This document shows, piece by piece, positions 1 to 7,065 of a stretch of 14,801 nucleotides of DNA. The stretch's first letter is position 1, and every line of letters starts with the position of its first letter. Origin of the DNA: Planctomycetota bacterium. GTDB lineage: Bacteria > Planctomycetota > UBA1135. The position numbers were made by a program, and so were the translations under genes. A model generated the notes under the pieces. It was not told the origin of the DNA. It worked only from the letters and a program-made list of their open reading frames with translations, and made no database searches. The DNA is taken from the NCBI GenBank assembly GCA_027623585.1, contig JAQBVK010000026.1:1-14801 (forward strand). Direction: 5' to 3'.

Positions 1-1
1 C

Positions 2-2758
2 CGCCTGCTCGACGGCTTCCCGGATCGCAGCGTCGCGATCCTCTCCGTGGATCCGAGCCGCCGCAAGACCGGCGGCGCGCTGCTCGGCGACCGCATCCGC
101 ATGAATGCGGTGCGCGGCCCGCGCGTCTACATGCGTTCGATGGCCACGCGGCGCGCGCACCTCGCCACCGCGGCCGCGGTCGGCGACGCGCTGCTCGCGC
201 TGCGTGCCGCAGGCTTTGATCTGCTGATCCTCGAGACCGCCGGCATCGGCCAGTCCGACAGCGAAGCGGTGGATCTCGCCGACATCTCGCTCTACGTGAT
301 GACGCCGGAGTACGGCGCGCCGACGCAACTCGAGAAGATCGCGATGCTCGACTACGCCGACGCGGTCGCGATCAACAAGGCAGATAAGCGCGGCGCGCTC
401 GACGCGCAGCGCGACGTGCGCAAGCAGATCCAACGCAACCGCAACGCCTTCGAACAGAGCGCGGAATCCATGCCGGTGTTCCTGACCGCAGCTTCCCGCT
501 TCGGCGACGTCGGGGTAGACGGACTCTTCGACCATCTGATGAAGGGATTGACGGCGCGCCAGGAGCGAGACTGGACTCCCCCGCCGCCGCCGCAGCGCAT
601 CACCGGCCTGCCGGTGGTGGTGCCGGCGGAGCGCACGCGCTACCTCGCTGAGATCGCCGAAGCGGTGCGCGGCTACAAGCGCCACGTTGCCTCGCAGGCT
701 GATCTCGCCGCGCGCGCCGACGGCCTCGCCCGCGCGCTGCGTGAGTTTGGTGAAGACCCGCCGGCTACGGACTGCGACTACGCGCCAGCGGCGCTCACCG
801 ACGCGGCCGCGGACCGCGGCGTACTGGCGCTGCGTCAGCGCTACCAAGAGGTGCTGCGCGATCTCGAGCCCACGATGCGCGCGCAACTCGCGAAGTGGCC
901 GGACACCGTCGCTGCTTACGCGGGCGAAAGCTTCGGCTACGAAGTGCGCGGCAAAGAAGTGCGCGTGCCTGCGCAGCATGAAACCCTCTCGGGAACCAAG
1001 ATCCCCAAGGTCGCGTTGCCGTCCTCGCGGGACTGGGGCGATCTCACGCGCTGGCTCGGACTCGAGAATCTGCCCGGCGCCTTTCCCTACACCGCCGGCG
1101 TGTTTCCGCTCAAGCGCACCGCCGAAGATCCCACGCGCATGTTCGCGGGCGAAGGCACCGCGGAACGCACCAATCGCCGCTTTCATTACGTCAGCCGCGG
1201 GCAAGCCGCGATCCGGCTCTCGACCGCCTTCGACTCGGTCACGCTGTACGGCGCCGATCCGGCCGAGCCGCCCGACGTGCGCGGAAAGGTCGGCAACTCG
1301 GGCGTCAGCATCTGTTCGCTCGATGACGCCAAGCGTCTTTACTCCGGCTTCGATCTGTGCGCGCCGACCACCAGCGTGTCGATGACGATCAACGGGCCGG
1401 CGCCCGCGATCCTCGCCTTCTTCCTGAACGCCGCGATCGACCAGCAAGTCGAGCGGCGGCTCAAGGAAACCGGCCGTTGGGAAGAAGCGCAGCGCAAAAT
1501 CGCGCAGCTCTGGGGCGGCGCGCCGCCGGCATACCGCGCGGAGTTGCCCGAGGAACACGACAGCTTCGGCCTCGGCACGCTCGGCGTGCCGGGAGACCGT
1601 CTGCTTCCGGCGGAGGAGTACGCCGAAATCCGCGCCGCCGCACTCAAGGCTGTGCGCGGCACCGTACAGGCCGACATCCTCAAGGAGGACCAGGCGCAGA
1701 ACACCTGCATCTTCTCGACCGAGTTCGCGCTCAAGCTGATGGGCGACGTGCAGCAGTTCTTCGTCGATGAAGGCGTGCGCAACTTCTACTCGGTTTCGAT
1801 CAGCGGTTACCACATCGCCGAAGCCGGAGCGAATCCGGTCACGCAGCTCGCCTTCACGCTCGCGAACGGCTTCACCTTCGTCGAGTACTACCGCGCGCGC
1901 GGCATGAAGGTGGACGACTTCGCGCCGAACCTTTCCTTCTTCTTTTCGAACGGCATGGACGCCGAATACGCGGTGATCGGCCGCGTCGCGCGCCGGATCT
2001 GGGCGGTGGCGTTGCGCGACCTCTACGAGGCCGACGAGCGCTCACAGAAGCTCAAGTACCACATTCAGACAAGCGGGCGCAGCCTCCACGCTCAAGAAAT
2101 CGACTTCAACGACATCCGCACCACCCTGCAGGCCTGGTACGCGATCGCCGACAACTGCCAGAGCCTGCACACCAACGCCTACGACGAGGCGATCACCACC
2201 CCCACTGAGGAGTCGGTGCGGCGCGCGCTGGCGATTCAGATGATCATCAACCGCGAGCTTGGGCTCGCCGGCAACGAGAACCCGCTGCAGGGCGCCTTCA
2301 TCGCCGAACTGCTGACCGAACTCGTCGAGGAGGCGGTGCTCGAAGAGTTTCTGCGGCTCGACGCGCGCGGCGGCGTGCTCGGCGCGATGGAGCTCATGTA
2401 TCAGCGCGGCAAGATCCAGGACGAGAGCCTCAAGTACGAGATGCTCAAGCACACCGGTGAGTTGCCGATCGTCGGCGTGAATACCTTCCTCAATCCGGCC
2501 GCCGAAGCCGGCAAGGTCACCGAGACCACGCTGATCCGCTCCGACGAGCAGGAGAAGCTCGATCAGATCGGACAGGTCGCCGCGTTGCACGCGCACTTCG
2601 CCGCCGACGCCGAGCAAGCACTCGCGCGCCTGCGCCAAGCCGCGCTGGAGAACCGCAACGTCTTCGCCGAACTCATGGAAGCCGCCAAGGTCTGCACCCT
2701 CGGCCAACTCACGCAGGCGCTCTACGAGGTCGGCGGACAGTACCGCCGGAACGTCTAG
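2..2758 (+). CDS. icmF: Fused isobutyryl-CoA mutase IcmF (5'-truncated by window edge)
   Basis: Adenosylcobalamin-dependent enzyme that interconverts isobutyryl-CoA and n-butyryl-CoA, with a built-in MeaB-like GTPase that guards cofactor loading. The frame is open from base 2, giving 918 visible residues against roughly 1,080-1,100 for the family. The B12-binding domain and P-loop are therefore outside the window, and the GTG at 47 is not the true start. The G-domain is seen as SVDPSRRKTGGALLGDR (from about 44), ETAGIGQSD (233) and the base-specificity motif NKAD (374-385). The mutase domain follows from about 1080 with FPYTAGVFP, MFAGEGTAERTNRRF and SISGYHIAEAGA (His at 1811, matching His244 of methylmalonyl-CoA mutase). 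The positions matching Tyr89 and Arg207 of methylmalonyl-CoA mutase are Phe (1142) and Gln (1697), the signature of isobutyryl-type mutases. The gene ends 12 bp from the convergent VOC gene. Confidence 0.96.
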   Translation, partial: RLLDGFPDRSVAILSVDPSRRKTGGALLGDRIRMNAVRGPRVYMRSMATRRAHLATAAAVGDALLALRAAGFDLLILETAGIGQSDSEAVDLADISLYVMTPEYGAPTQLEKIAMLDYADAVAINKADKRGALDAQRDVRKQIQRNRNAFEQSAESMPVFLTAASRFGDVGVDGLFDHLMKGLTARQERDWTPPPPPQRITGLPVVVPAERTRYLAEIAEAVRGYKRHVASQADLAARADGLARALREFGEDPPATDCDYAPAALTDAAADRGVLALRQRYQEVLRDLEPTMRAQLAKWPDTVAAYAGESFGYEVRGKEVRVPAQHETLSGTKIPKVALPSSRDWGDLTRWLGLENLPGAFPYTAGVFPLKRTAEDPTRMFAGEGTAERTNRRFHYVSRGQAAIRLSTAFDSVTLYGADPAEPPDVRGKVGNSGVSICSLDDAKRLYSGFDLCAPTTSVSMTINGPAPAILAFFLNAAIDQQVERRLKETGRWEEAQRKIAQLWGGAPPAYRAELPEEHDSFGLGTLGVPGDRLLPAEEYAEIRAAALKAVRGTVQADILKEDQAQNTCIFSTEFALKLMGDVQQFFVDEGVRNFYSVSISGYHIAEAGANPVTQLAFTLANGFTFVEYYRARGMKVDDFAPNLSFFFSNGMDAEYAVIGRVARRIWAVALRDLYEADERSQKLKYHIQTSGRSLHAQEIDFNDIRTTLQAWYAIADNCQSLHTNAYDEAITTPTEESVRRALAIQMIINRELGLAGNENPLQGAFIAELLTELVEEAVLEEFLRLDARGGVLGAMELMYQRGKIQDESLKYEMLKHTGELPIVGVNTFLNPAAEAGKVTETTLIRSDEQEKLDQIGQVAALHAHFAADAEQALARLRQAALENRNVFAELMEAAKVCTLGQLTQALYEVGGQYRRNV

Positions 2759-2770
2759 CCGAACGGGCGC

Positions 2771-3082
2771 TCACTGCCCGGCGGGGGGCTGCCACAACTC
2801 GAGCTTGTTGCCCTTCGGATCAATGACCCAGGCGAAGATGCCGAAGTCAGACTCGTCGATCTTTTCGAGGACCTCGCAGCCTTCCTTCTTCAGAACCTTG
2901 ACCAAAGCGCGGACGTCCTCGACCCGGTAGTTGATCATGAAGGGCGCCTTGCCCGGCGCGAACTGCTCGCTCCCCGCCGCGCCGATGGACCATACGGTCA
3001 TGCCGCCAGCGTCGGTCCAAGGGAAGGCGGCGGGGTCCTTGGCCTTGAAGAAGATGCCACCGATGCCCGTGACTCGCTTCAT
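2771..3082 (-). CDS. Small VOC-superfamily (glyoxalase/bleomycin-resistance fold) protein with internal deletion
   Basis: A 103-residue protein starting MKRVTGIGGIFFKAKDP and ending WVIDPKGNKLELWQPP, both typical of small VOC-fold proteins; substrate unknown. I prefer the ATG at 3082, which shares its A with the rsmH stop (TGATG) and matches the usual family start; a GTG one codon upstream (3085) is also possible. From memory, relatives have about 20 more residues between the KAKDP strand and the A-F-x-W-T-D strand, containing a W-Y-x-x-H-L-G-like helix segment. Here those two elements are directly joined near base 3032, so the first beta-alpha-beta unit is incomplete while the frame stays open. 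It may be a decaying or remodelled protein, or an assembly artefact. It is last in the minus-strand run and translationally coupled to rsmH. Confidence 0.8.
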   Translation of the reverse strand: MKRVTGIGGIFFKAKDPAAFPWTDAGGMTVWSIGAAGSEQFAPGKAPFMINYRVEDVRALVKVLKKEGCEVLEKIDESDFGIFAWVIDPKGNKLELWQPPAGQ

Positions 3083-4011
3083 CACTGGATCGTAGCGCGC
3101 ACCGCCCAGCGCAGCTTGGCGGAACTGGCGCGCGGGTTGTCACGGCGCTCGGCGGCGCCGGCGCGCAGCGGCTCCGGCGCGATGCTCTCGTAGAGGCCCG
3201 ATCGCAGGCCGGACTGGAAGGCTTTCTTCACGCGGCGGTCCTCTCCGGAGTGGAAAGTCAGGATCACGGCGCGACCGCCTGGCCTCAGAGCAGCGGGCAG
3301 CGCGCGCAGGAACATCTCGAGCGTGCCGAACTCGTCGTTGACCGCGATGCGGATCGCTTGGAAAACGCGGCGCACCGCGTGCGAGGCTTCCTCGGGATTT
3401 CGCCGCGGCTGCACCGCCGCGCGAACGGCGGCGGCCAACTCGCTGGTGGTCGCGGGCGCTTCTTCTCCCACCGCCAAGGCCTCGGCGATCGGCGCGGCAT
3501 CGGATTCATCGGCGTACTTGCGCAACACGACGTCGAGTTCGGCGACGCTGACCTTCGCCAACCACTCCGCGGCGGAGGACCCGCGGCGGGGGTTCATGCG
3601 CATGTCGAGCGGCCCTTCGTCCTTGGCGCCGAAGCCGCGCTCCGGATCGTCCAACTGCATCGACGACACGCCGAGGTCGGCGAGGATGAAATCGGCACCG
3701 TCGTTCCAGCCTGCTTCGGCGAGCGCGGCGGGCAGTGCGGCGAAGTTCGTGCGCAGCGCGCGAAAGACTTCCGGCGAGTGGCCGAGCGTCCGCAAACGCG
3801 CTTCCGTTTTGGGCAACTCCAGCGGGTCCGCGTCCAAGCCCAACAATTGCCCCCCGGGCGAGATCTGCGCCAGCACCCGTTCGGCGTGTCCTCCCCAACC
3901 GATCGTGGCGTCCACGCCGCGCTGCCCCGCGCGTAGCTCCAGCGCCCCGAGCACCTCTTCCACCAGCACCGGGCGATGCTGGCCGGCCGGCGTTTGCCCG
4001 CGCGCCCGCAC
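3082..4011 (-). CDS. rsmH: 16S rRNA (cytosine-1402-N4)-methyltransferase RsmH
   Basis: Methylates N4 of C1402 in the ribosomal P-site of 16S rRNA. From the GTG at 4011 the protein has 309 residues. It shows the family series: HRPVLVEEVL (12-21), SAM motif DATIGWGGHAERVL (34-47), GLDADP (58-63), ADLGVSSMQLDDPERGF (111-127), GPLDMRMNP (133-141), RVFQAIRIAVNDE (215-227), TFHSGEDRRVKKAF (252-265) and NPRASSAKLRW (292-302). The usual FHSLED is FHSGED here. The frame stays open upstream through a stretch I recognise as a conserved N-terminal extension of a longer RsmH subtype (KRRTRYPGTHPRRFEEKYKE). No ATG, GTG or TTG occurs there, so the true start is probably the CTG at 4122-4120, two bases after the desaturase stop. 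It is not in a dcw cell-division cluster, the usual home of rsmH; its neighbours are a desaturase and a VOC protein. Confidence 0.95.
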   Translation of the reverse strand: MRARGQTPAGQHRPVLVEEVLGALELRAGQRGVDATIGWGGHAERVLAQISPGGQLLGLDADPLELPKTEARLRTLGHSPEVFRALRTNFAALPAALAEAGWNDGADFILADLGVSSMQLDDPERGFGAKDEGPLDMRMNPRRGSSAAEWLAKVSVAELDVVLRKYADESDAAPIAEALAVGEEAPATTSELAAAVRAAVQPRRNPEEASHAVRRVFQAIRIAVNDEFGTLEMFLRALPAALRPGGRAVILTFHSGEDRRVKKAFQSGLRSGLYESIAPEPLRAGAAERRDNPRASSAKLRWAVRATIQ

Positions 4012-4124
4012 CTGATCGAGAATCTCCGGATGCGCCTCCGGCGCGAGCTCCTTGTACTTCTCCTCAAAGCGCCGCGGATGCGTTCCGGGGTAGCGAGTAC
4101 GGCGCTTGCGGGGCGCTTCCAGGC

Positions 4125-5234
4125 TTAGGCAGCCGGCGCAACGACGGCCGCGGGCGGCTGCCCCATCCGCCTCAACCAGCGGTAATGACTCGCGACGCCG
4201 CTCCAGAAGGAGCCGTGGTCACGGTACTTCAAGCCGAAGTCCTTGCAGGTCTCCTCCACCACCGGCGCGATCGCCGGATAGTTGATGTGGCAGATCTGCG
4301 GGAACAGATGGTGCTCGACCTGAAAGTTCAAGCCGCCGAGCAGGAAGCTCGCGATCTTGCTGTCGCGCGAGAAGTCCACCGTGGTCTCGACTTGGTGCGC
4401 GGCCCAGGATTGAGCAAGGCGCGCGGCGTCGCCCTCGGGCAAAGGGAACGCCGCTTCCTCCACGACGTGCGCGAGCTGGAACACCACGCTCAACACCAGT
4501 CCACAGAACAGCGAACCAACTGCGTAGAACACCGCGACCGTGCCGACCGAGTGGAACATCAGCGGAATGATCAGCGTCCAGCTCAGGAACACGAGCTTGC
4601 CGATCACGAACACCAGCAGGTCCGCGCCTTGCGGGCGCGGCACGCGGTGGTTGCCGATGCGGCTGGTGGCGAAGGTCTTGAAGTCGTCGAACAGGTGCCA
4701 CTTCATCGCCAAGAACCCGTAGAGCGGCCACAGATAGAGATGCTGCCAGCGGTGATAACTGCGCCGCTTCTGGTGCGGGGTCAGCCGCCCGAAGAAACCG
4801 ACCTCCACGTCGTCGTCGTGTCCGGCGACGTTGGTGTAGGTGTGATGGAAAACGCCGTGCTTGAAGTGCCAGTAGAAGGAGCTGCCGCCGACCAGGTCGA
4901 GCGTACGCGCCATCATCTTGTTCACCCAAGGCTTGTCCGAGTAGCCGTGGTGGCCGCCGTCGTGCTGCACGTTGAAGCCGATCGCCGCGGTGCCGAGACC
5001 GACGAGGATCGCCAAAGGCACGGCTTGCCACCAGGTGTTCGCAAAAAACACCAGCAGGGTCCAGAGTCCGGCCAGAGCGGCCAGCAGGAGCGCGGTCTTG
5101 GCGTACATCGCGCCGACGTCGCGCTCACGGCGGCCGGTCGAGGTCAGAAACGCATGCACGCGTTGCCGGACCTCGTTCTGGAACTGGGCATCGCCGCCGA
5201 ACTTCGGGCGGCGGTCAGGAGCAAGGCTTCGCAT
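4125..5234 (-). CDS. Membrane fatty acid desaturase, front-end (delta-6-like) acyl-lipid/acyl-CoA type
   Basis: Integral membrane di-iron desaturase that places double bonds in acyl chains of membrane lipids; exact regiospecificity cannot be read from sequence. The 369-residue protein has all three histidine boxes: HDGGHH (91-96), HGVFHH (126-131) and QVEHH (305-309). The Q-x-x-H-H third box is characteristic of delta-5/delta-6 front-end desaturases. Hydrophobic segments lie around residues 44-65, 70-88, 209-228 and 231-255. No N-terminal cytochrome b5 domain is present, as is usual for bacterial members, so this is not a truncation. The ATG at 5234 lacks an obvious Shine-Dalgarno sequence. 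Its stop lies two bases before the likely CTG start of the rsmH extension, suggesting coupled translation. It may help adjust membrane fluidity; no regulatory site is apparent in the 82 bp upstream. Confidence 0.93.
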   Translation of the reverse strand: MRSLAPDRRPKFGGDAQFQNEVRQRVHAFLTSTGRRERDVGAMYAKTALLLAALAGLWTLLVFFANTWWQAVPLAILVGLGTAAIGFNVQHDGGHHGYSDKPWVNKMMARTLDLVGGSSFYWHFKHGVFHHTYTNVAGHDDDVEVGFFGRLTPHQKRRSYHRWQHLYLWPLYGFLAMKWHLFDDFKTFATSRIGNHRVPRPQGADLLVFVIGKLVFLSWTLIIPLMFHSVGTVAVFYAVGSLFCGLVLSVVFQLAHVVEEAAFPLPEGDAARLAQSWAAHQVETTVDFSRDSKIASFLLGGLNFQVEHHLFPQICHINYPAIAPVVEETCKDFGLKYRDHGSFWSGVASHYRWLRRMGQPPAAVVAPAA

Positions 5235-5316
5235 CAGGGGCGGGCGGTCGCAAGGGACCGACCCATATTGTGACGGATTCGAGGGTCCGCTTTCTCCACT
5301 TTTCTGCCGAGAAGCC

Positions 5317-5610
5317 TCATGAGGGGCTCGCAGCGCCCTCCTCGCCCTCCCAATAGCCGATTTCGGCGTCGCCGCGCAAGAACTGCCGGGGCTGATCGGG
5401 TGGCGGCGTCGCTCCGGGAGCGGCCGCTGGAAACAGGCCGATATTGCCGGATTCCAGGTAAAAGGTGATGTCGGGCTCGTGCATGGTCGAAGCGCACAAG
5501 AAAACCAAGTCTGCTGCCGAGTCGTTCACGACTTGATGCGCATGCGCCGGCCCGGTCGGCAACGATCCCCATGGCTTCTTCGTTGCCCGCGAGCGGGGTG
5601 AAGGCATCAC
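5317..5610 (-). CDS. Cupin-domain protein fragment (C-terminal half only), probable pseudogene
   Basis: A 97-codon frame (GTG 5610 or ATG 5607) whose residues from about 15 on resemble the C-terminal half of small cupin proteins: GSLPTGPAHAHQVVND, then a strand ending in CASTMHEPDITFYLESGNIG, then GDAEIGYWEGE near the end. In intact relatives (about 150-170 residues, from memory) this part follows a metal-binding cupin core with several histidines. Here that core is absent, because the frame begins right at the end of the upstream SDR gene (stop at 5609-5607). The first residues (MMPSPRSRATKKPW) do not look like cupin. A second start, ATG at 5614, opens another frame (MSDAFTPLAG...) that shows no cupin similarity and runs to 5234. 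The likely explanation is a deletion that fused a start region to a cupin tail. Function is probably lost. Confidence 0.6.
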   Translation of the reverse strand: MMPSPRSRATKKPWGSLPTGPAHAHQVVNDSAADLVFLCASTMHEPDITFYLESGNIGLFPAAAPGATPPPDQPRQFLRGDAEIGYWEGEEGAASPS

Positions 5611-6602
5611 TCATCGGCTCCTTTTGCCGCCGCGCGCAGGACGTGCAGTTCGGCCTTCAGCCACGCCCGCCAAGCCGGCTCGAAGGCGCGGACTTCCCAG
5701 CCGAGTTCGCGGCGCGCGCGTTCTCCACTGCCGAGGTAACTCACCCCGGCCGCCACGCGCAAAGCTTCGCCGGTGTACGTAGCGGGAATGGGCAGAAGTT
5801 TGTCAAGTACTGCCATTGCCGGAGCGAAGGCGCGCAGGAGTCCTGGCGGCACGGCGCGCGGAGGCCGCACGCCGCCGACCTCGGCCGCGATGCGCACCGC
5901 GTACTCCAAACTCGCCTCGGGGCCGGTGAGGAAATAGTTCCGTCCTGGTTGTCCACGCTCCAGGGCCAGCAAGTGTCCGCGCGCGACGTCGTCCACGTGC
6001 GCCCAGCAGTAGGCCGATTCCCGCGGCACCACCGGCAAGCGACCGCGCATCGCGTCGCGCGCCGCATGCGCGAGATCGCTGTGATCTCCCGGGCCATAGA
6101 TGGCGCCGGGTTGCAGGATCACCAGCGGCAATCCATCCATGATGAATGATTCTGCCAGAGCATGCGCCTCGGCCTTGGTCGCGTCATACACCGAAAGATG
6201 GCGGCCGCGGAAACGATAGCCCTCATCCACCAACACGCCGCGCGTGTCCGAGTTCAACGCGATCGTGCTCGTGTACACACCGCGCGTCAAGCCCAGATCA
6301 CGCATCGCGGTCAGCACGTTGCGAGTGCCGCCGACGTTCACGCGCTGCGCTTCGCGGCCGTCGCACACGCCCAGCCGATACCAACCCGCGCAGTGAATGA
6401 CGGCGTCGCAACCGCGCATGCCCTCCGCCACGGAGCGGCTGTCGCCCACGTCGCCGGCGTGGAGCTCCGCGCCCGCCGCCGCCAGCGCTCCTGCCCGCTC
6501 GGGCTGGCGCACCAGAGCCTTGACCGCGTGGCCGGCTGCAAAGAGCTGCGGCGCGAGCGCGCCTCCCAGGAAGCCGGTGCCGCCGGTCAGGAAAATGCGC
6601 AT
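5607..6602 (-). CDS. NAD(P)-dependent epimerase/reductase, extended SDR (dihydroflavonol-reductase-like)
   Basis: Rossmann-fold oxidoreductase of the extended short-chain dehydrogenase/reductase family, 331 residues, the usual length. The nucleotide-binding motif TGGTGFLG is at 6-13, with a DVGD acidic segment at 51-54. The catalytic residues are the S/T of YTSTIAL (110-116) and Y139-x-x-x-K143 in YDATK. QPGAIYGPGDHS and WAHVDDVARGHLLALE are typical of the DFR/HpnA-like branch of NAD-dependent epimerases. The substrate (sterol, hopanoid-sugar, flavonol-like or other) cannot be assigned. The ATG at 6602 has a purine-rich AGGGAG just upstream (spacing 2 bases). It lies 17 bp after the GST remnant, and its stop overlaps the start region of the cupin fragment, consistent with one transcript. 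The sequence looks intact. Confidence 0.92.
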   Translation of the reverse strand: MRIFLTGGTGFLGGALAPQLFAAGHAVKALVRQPERAGALAAAGAELHAGDVGDSRSVAEGMRGCDAVIHCAGWYRLGVCDGREAQRVNVGGTRNVLTAMRDLGLTRGVYTSTIALNSDTRGVLVDEGYRFRGRHLSVYDATKAEAHALAESFIMDGLPLVILQPGAIYGPGDHSDLAHAARDAMRGRLPVVPRESAYCWAHVDDVARGHLLALERGQPGRNYFLTGPEASLEYAVRIAAEVGGVRPPRAVPPGLLRAFAPAMAVLDKLLPIPATYTGEALRVAAGVSYLGSGERARRELGWEVRAFEPAWRAWLKAELHVLRAAAKGADE

Positions 6603-6619
6603 CGCTCCCTCTTAGGCCG

Positions 6620-7000
6620 TCAGGAAGCCTGATCCATGCCGATGTGACCTGGCAAGGCGGCGCAGCGTGCCAGCCATGCGCGCACCGCGGAGAAGGGCTT
6701 CAAGGAGATCCCAGCTTCACCGGCGAGAGGGGTGTAGGCGTAGAGCGCAATGTCGGCGACCGTTGGCGCCGCGCCAGTCAAGAAGGCTGGTCCCTCCAAG
6801 CCTCGTTCCATCACGCCGATGGCTTCCGCGCCCTGCCTCCGCAAGGCTTTCATGCGCTCTGGGTGCAAGCGATCGCCGTCGCGCCAACGCGCGACGAGGC
6901 GCGCGACCGCAACCGAGCTCTCGTGCGTGTTCTACTCGAAGAACATCCAGCGCAGAACCTGCGTTTGCGTCCATTGCGGCAGGCACCACGCGCGGATCAT
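6620..7000 (-). pseudogene. Glutathione S-transferase remnant (C-terminal domain with in-frame TAG)
   Basis: Reading the minus strand from the ATG at 7000 gives a GST C-terminal alpha-helical domain broken by one stop. It reads QVLRWMFFE, TAG (6934-6932), NTHESSVAVARLVARW, then GAEAIGVMERGLEGPAFLTG, APTVADIALYAYTPLAGEAG and VRAWLARCAALPGHIGM. The family motif at the break is FFEQ-x-x-H-E, so TAG most simply replaces CAG (Gln) by one C-to-T change. The N-terminal thioredoxin-fold domain (about 80 residues, binding glutathione) is missing. Upstream lies the terminator of the next gene, so the gene is both truncated and interrupted. A TTG at 6868 could restart an 82-residue peptide, and an automatic caller may report that as a short GST, but it would lack the active site. 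It heads the minus-strand run. Confidence 0.85.
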
Positions 7001-7008
7001 GGCGGATC

Positions 7009-7043
7009 AACGAAAGCGCCGGGAACCGTTGGGATCCCGGCGC
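7009..7043 (-). terminator. Rho-independent terminator of the glycine-rich lipoprotein gene
   Basis: A perfect 9-bp inverted repeat (7016-7024 GCGCCGGGA with 7035-7043 TCCCGGCGC). After one A/A mismatch two further pairs can form around a GTTG loop. On the minus strand the hairpin starts 22 bases after the lipoprotein stop codon and is followed by the T-rich TTTCGTT (7015-7009). Position, strand and stem strength all fit an intrinsic terminator. Confidence 0.75.
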
Positions 7044-7065
7044 AGGCGTCGATCGCGCGTTCCGA

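Noticed and set aside
2764..2780. Short inverted repeat CGGGC/GCCCG between the icmF and VOC stops
   Set aside because: Only 5 bp of stem in GC-rich DNA with no T-run on either strand; too weak to call a bidirectional terminator.
4125..5234. Desaturase as a truncated cytochrome b5 fusion
   Set aside because: Bacterial front-end-type desaturases normally lack the b5 domain; the start region and all three His boxes are intact.
3735..5273. Long + strand frame of 512 codons opposite rsmH and the desaturase
   Set aside because: It is antisense to two genes with full family motifs, has low-complexity composition and crosses a gene boundary; a shadow of GC-rich codon bias.
5315..5324. Palindrome CCTCATGAGG at the end of the cupin fragment
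   Set aside because: It overlaps the stop codon and lacks a following T-run; one 10-bp palindrome is expected by chance in a window this size.
6620..6868. Short 82-residue GST as an intact gene from TTG
   Set aside because: Homology continues upstream in the same frame past an in-frame TAG, so the TTG is internal to a broken longer gene.
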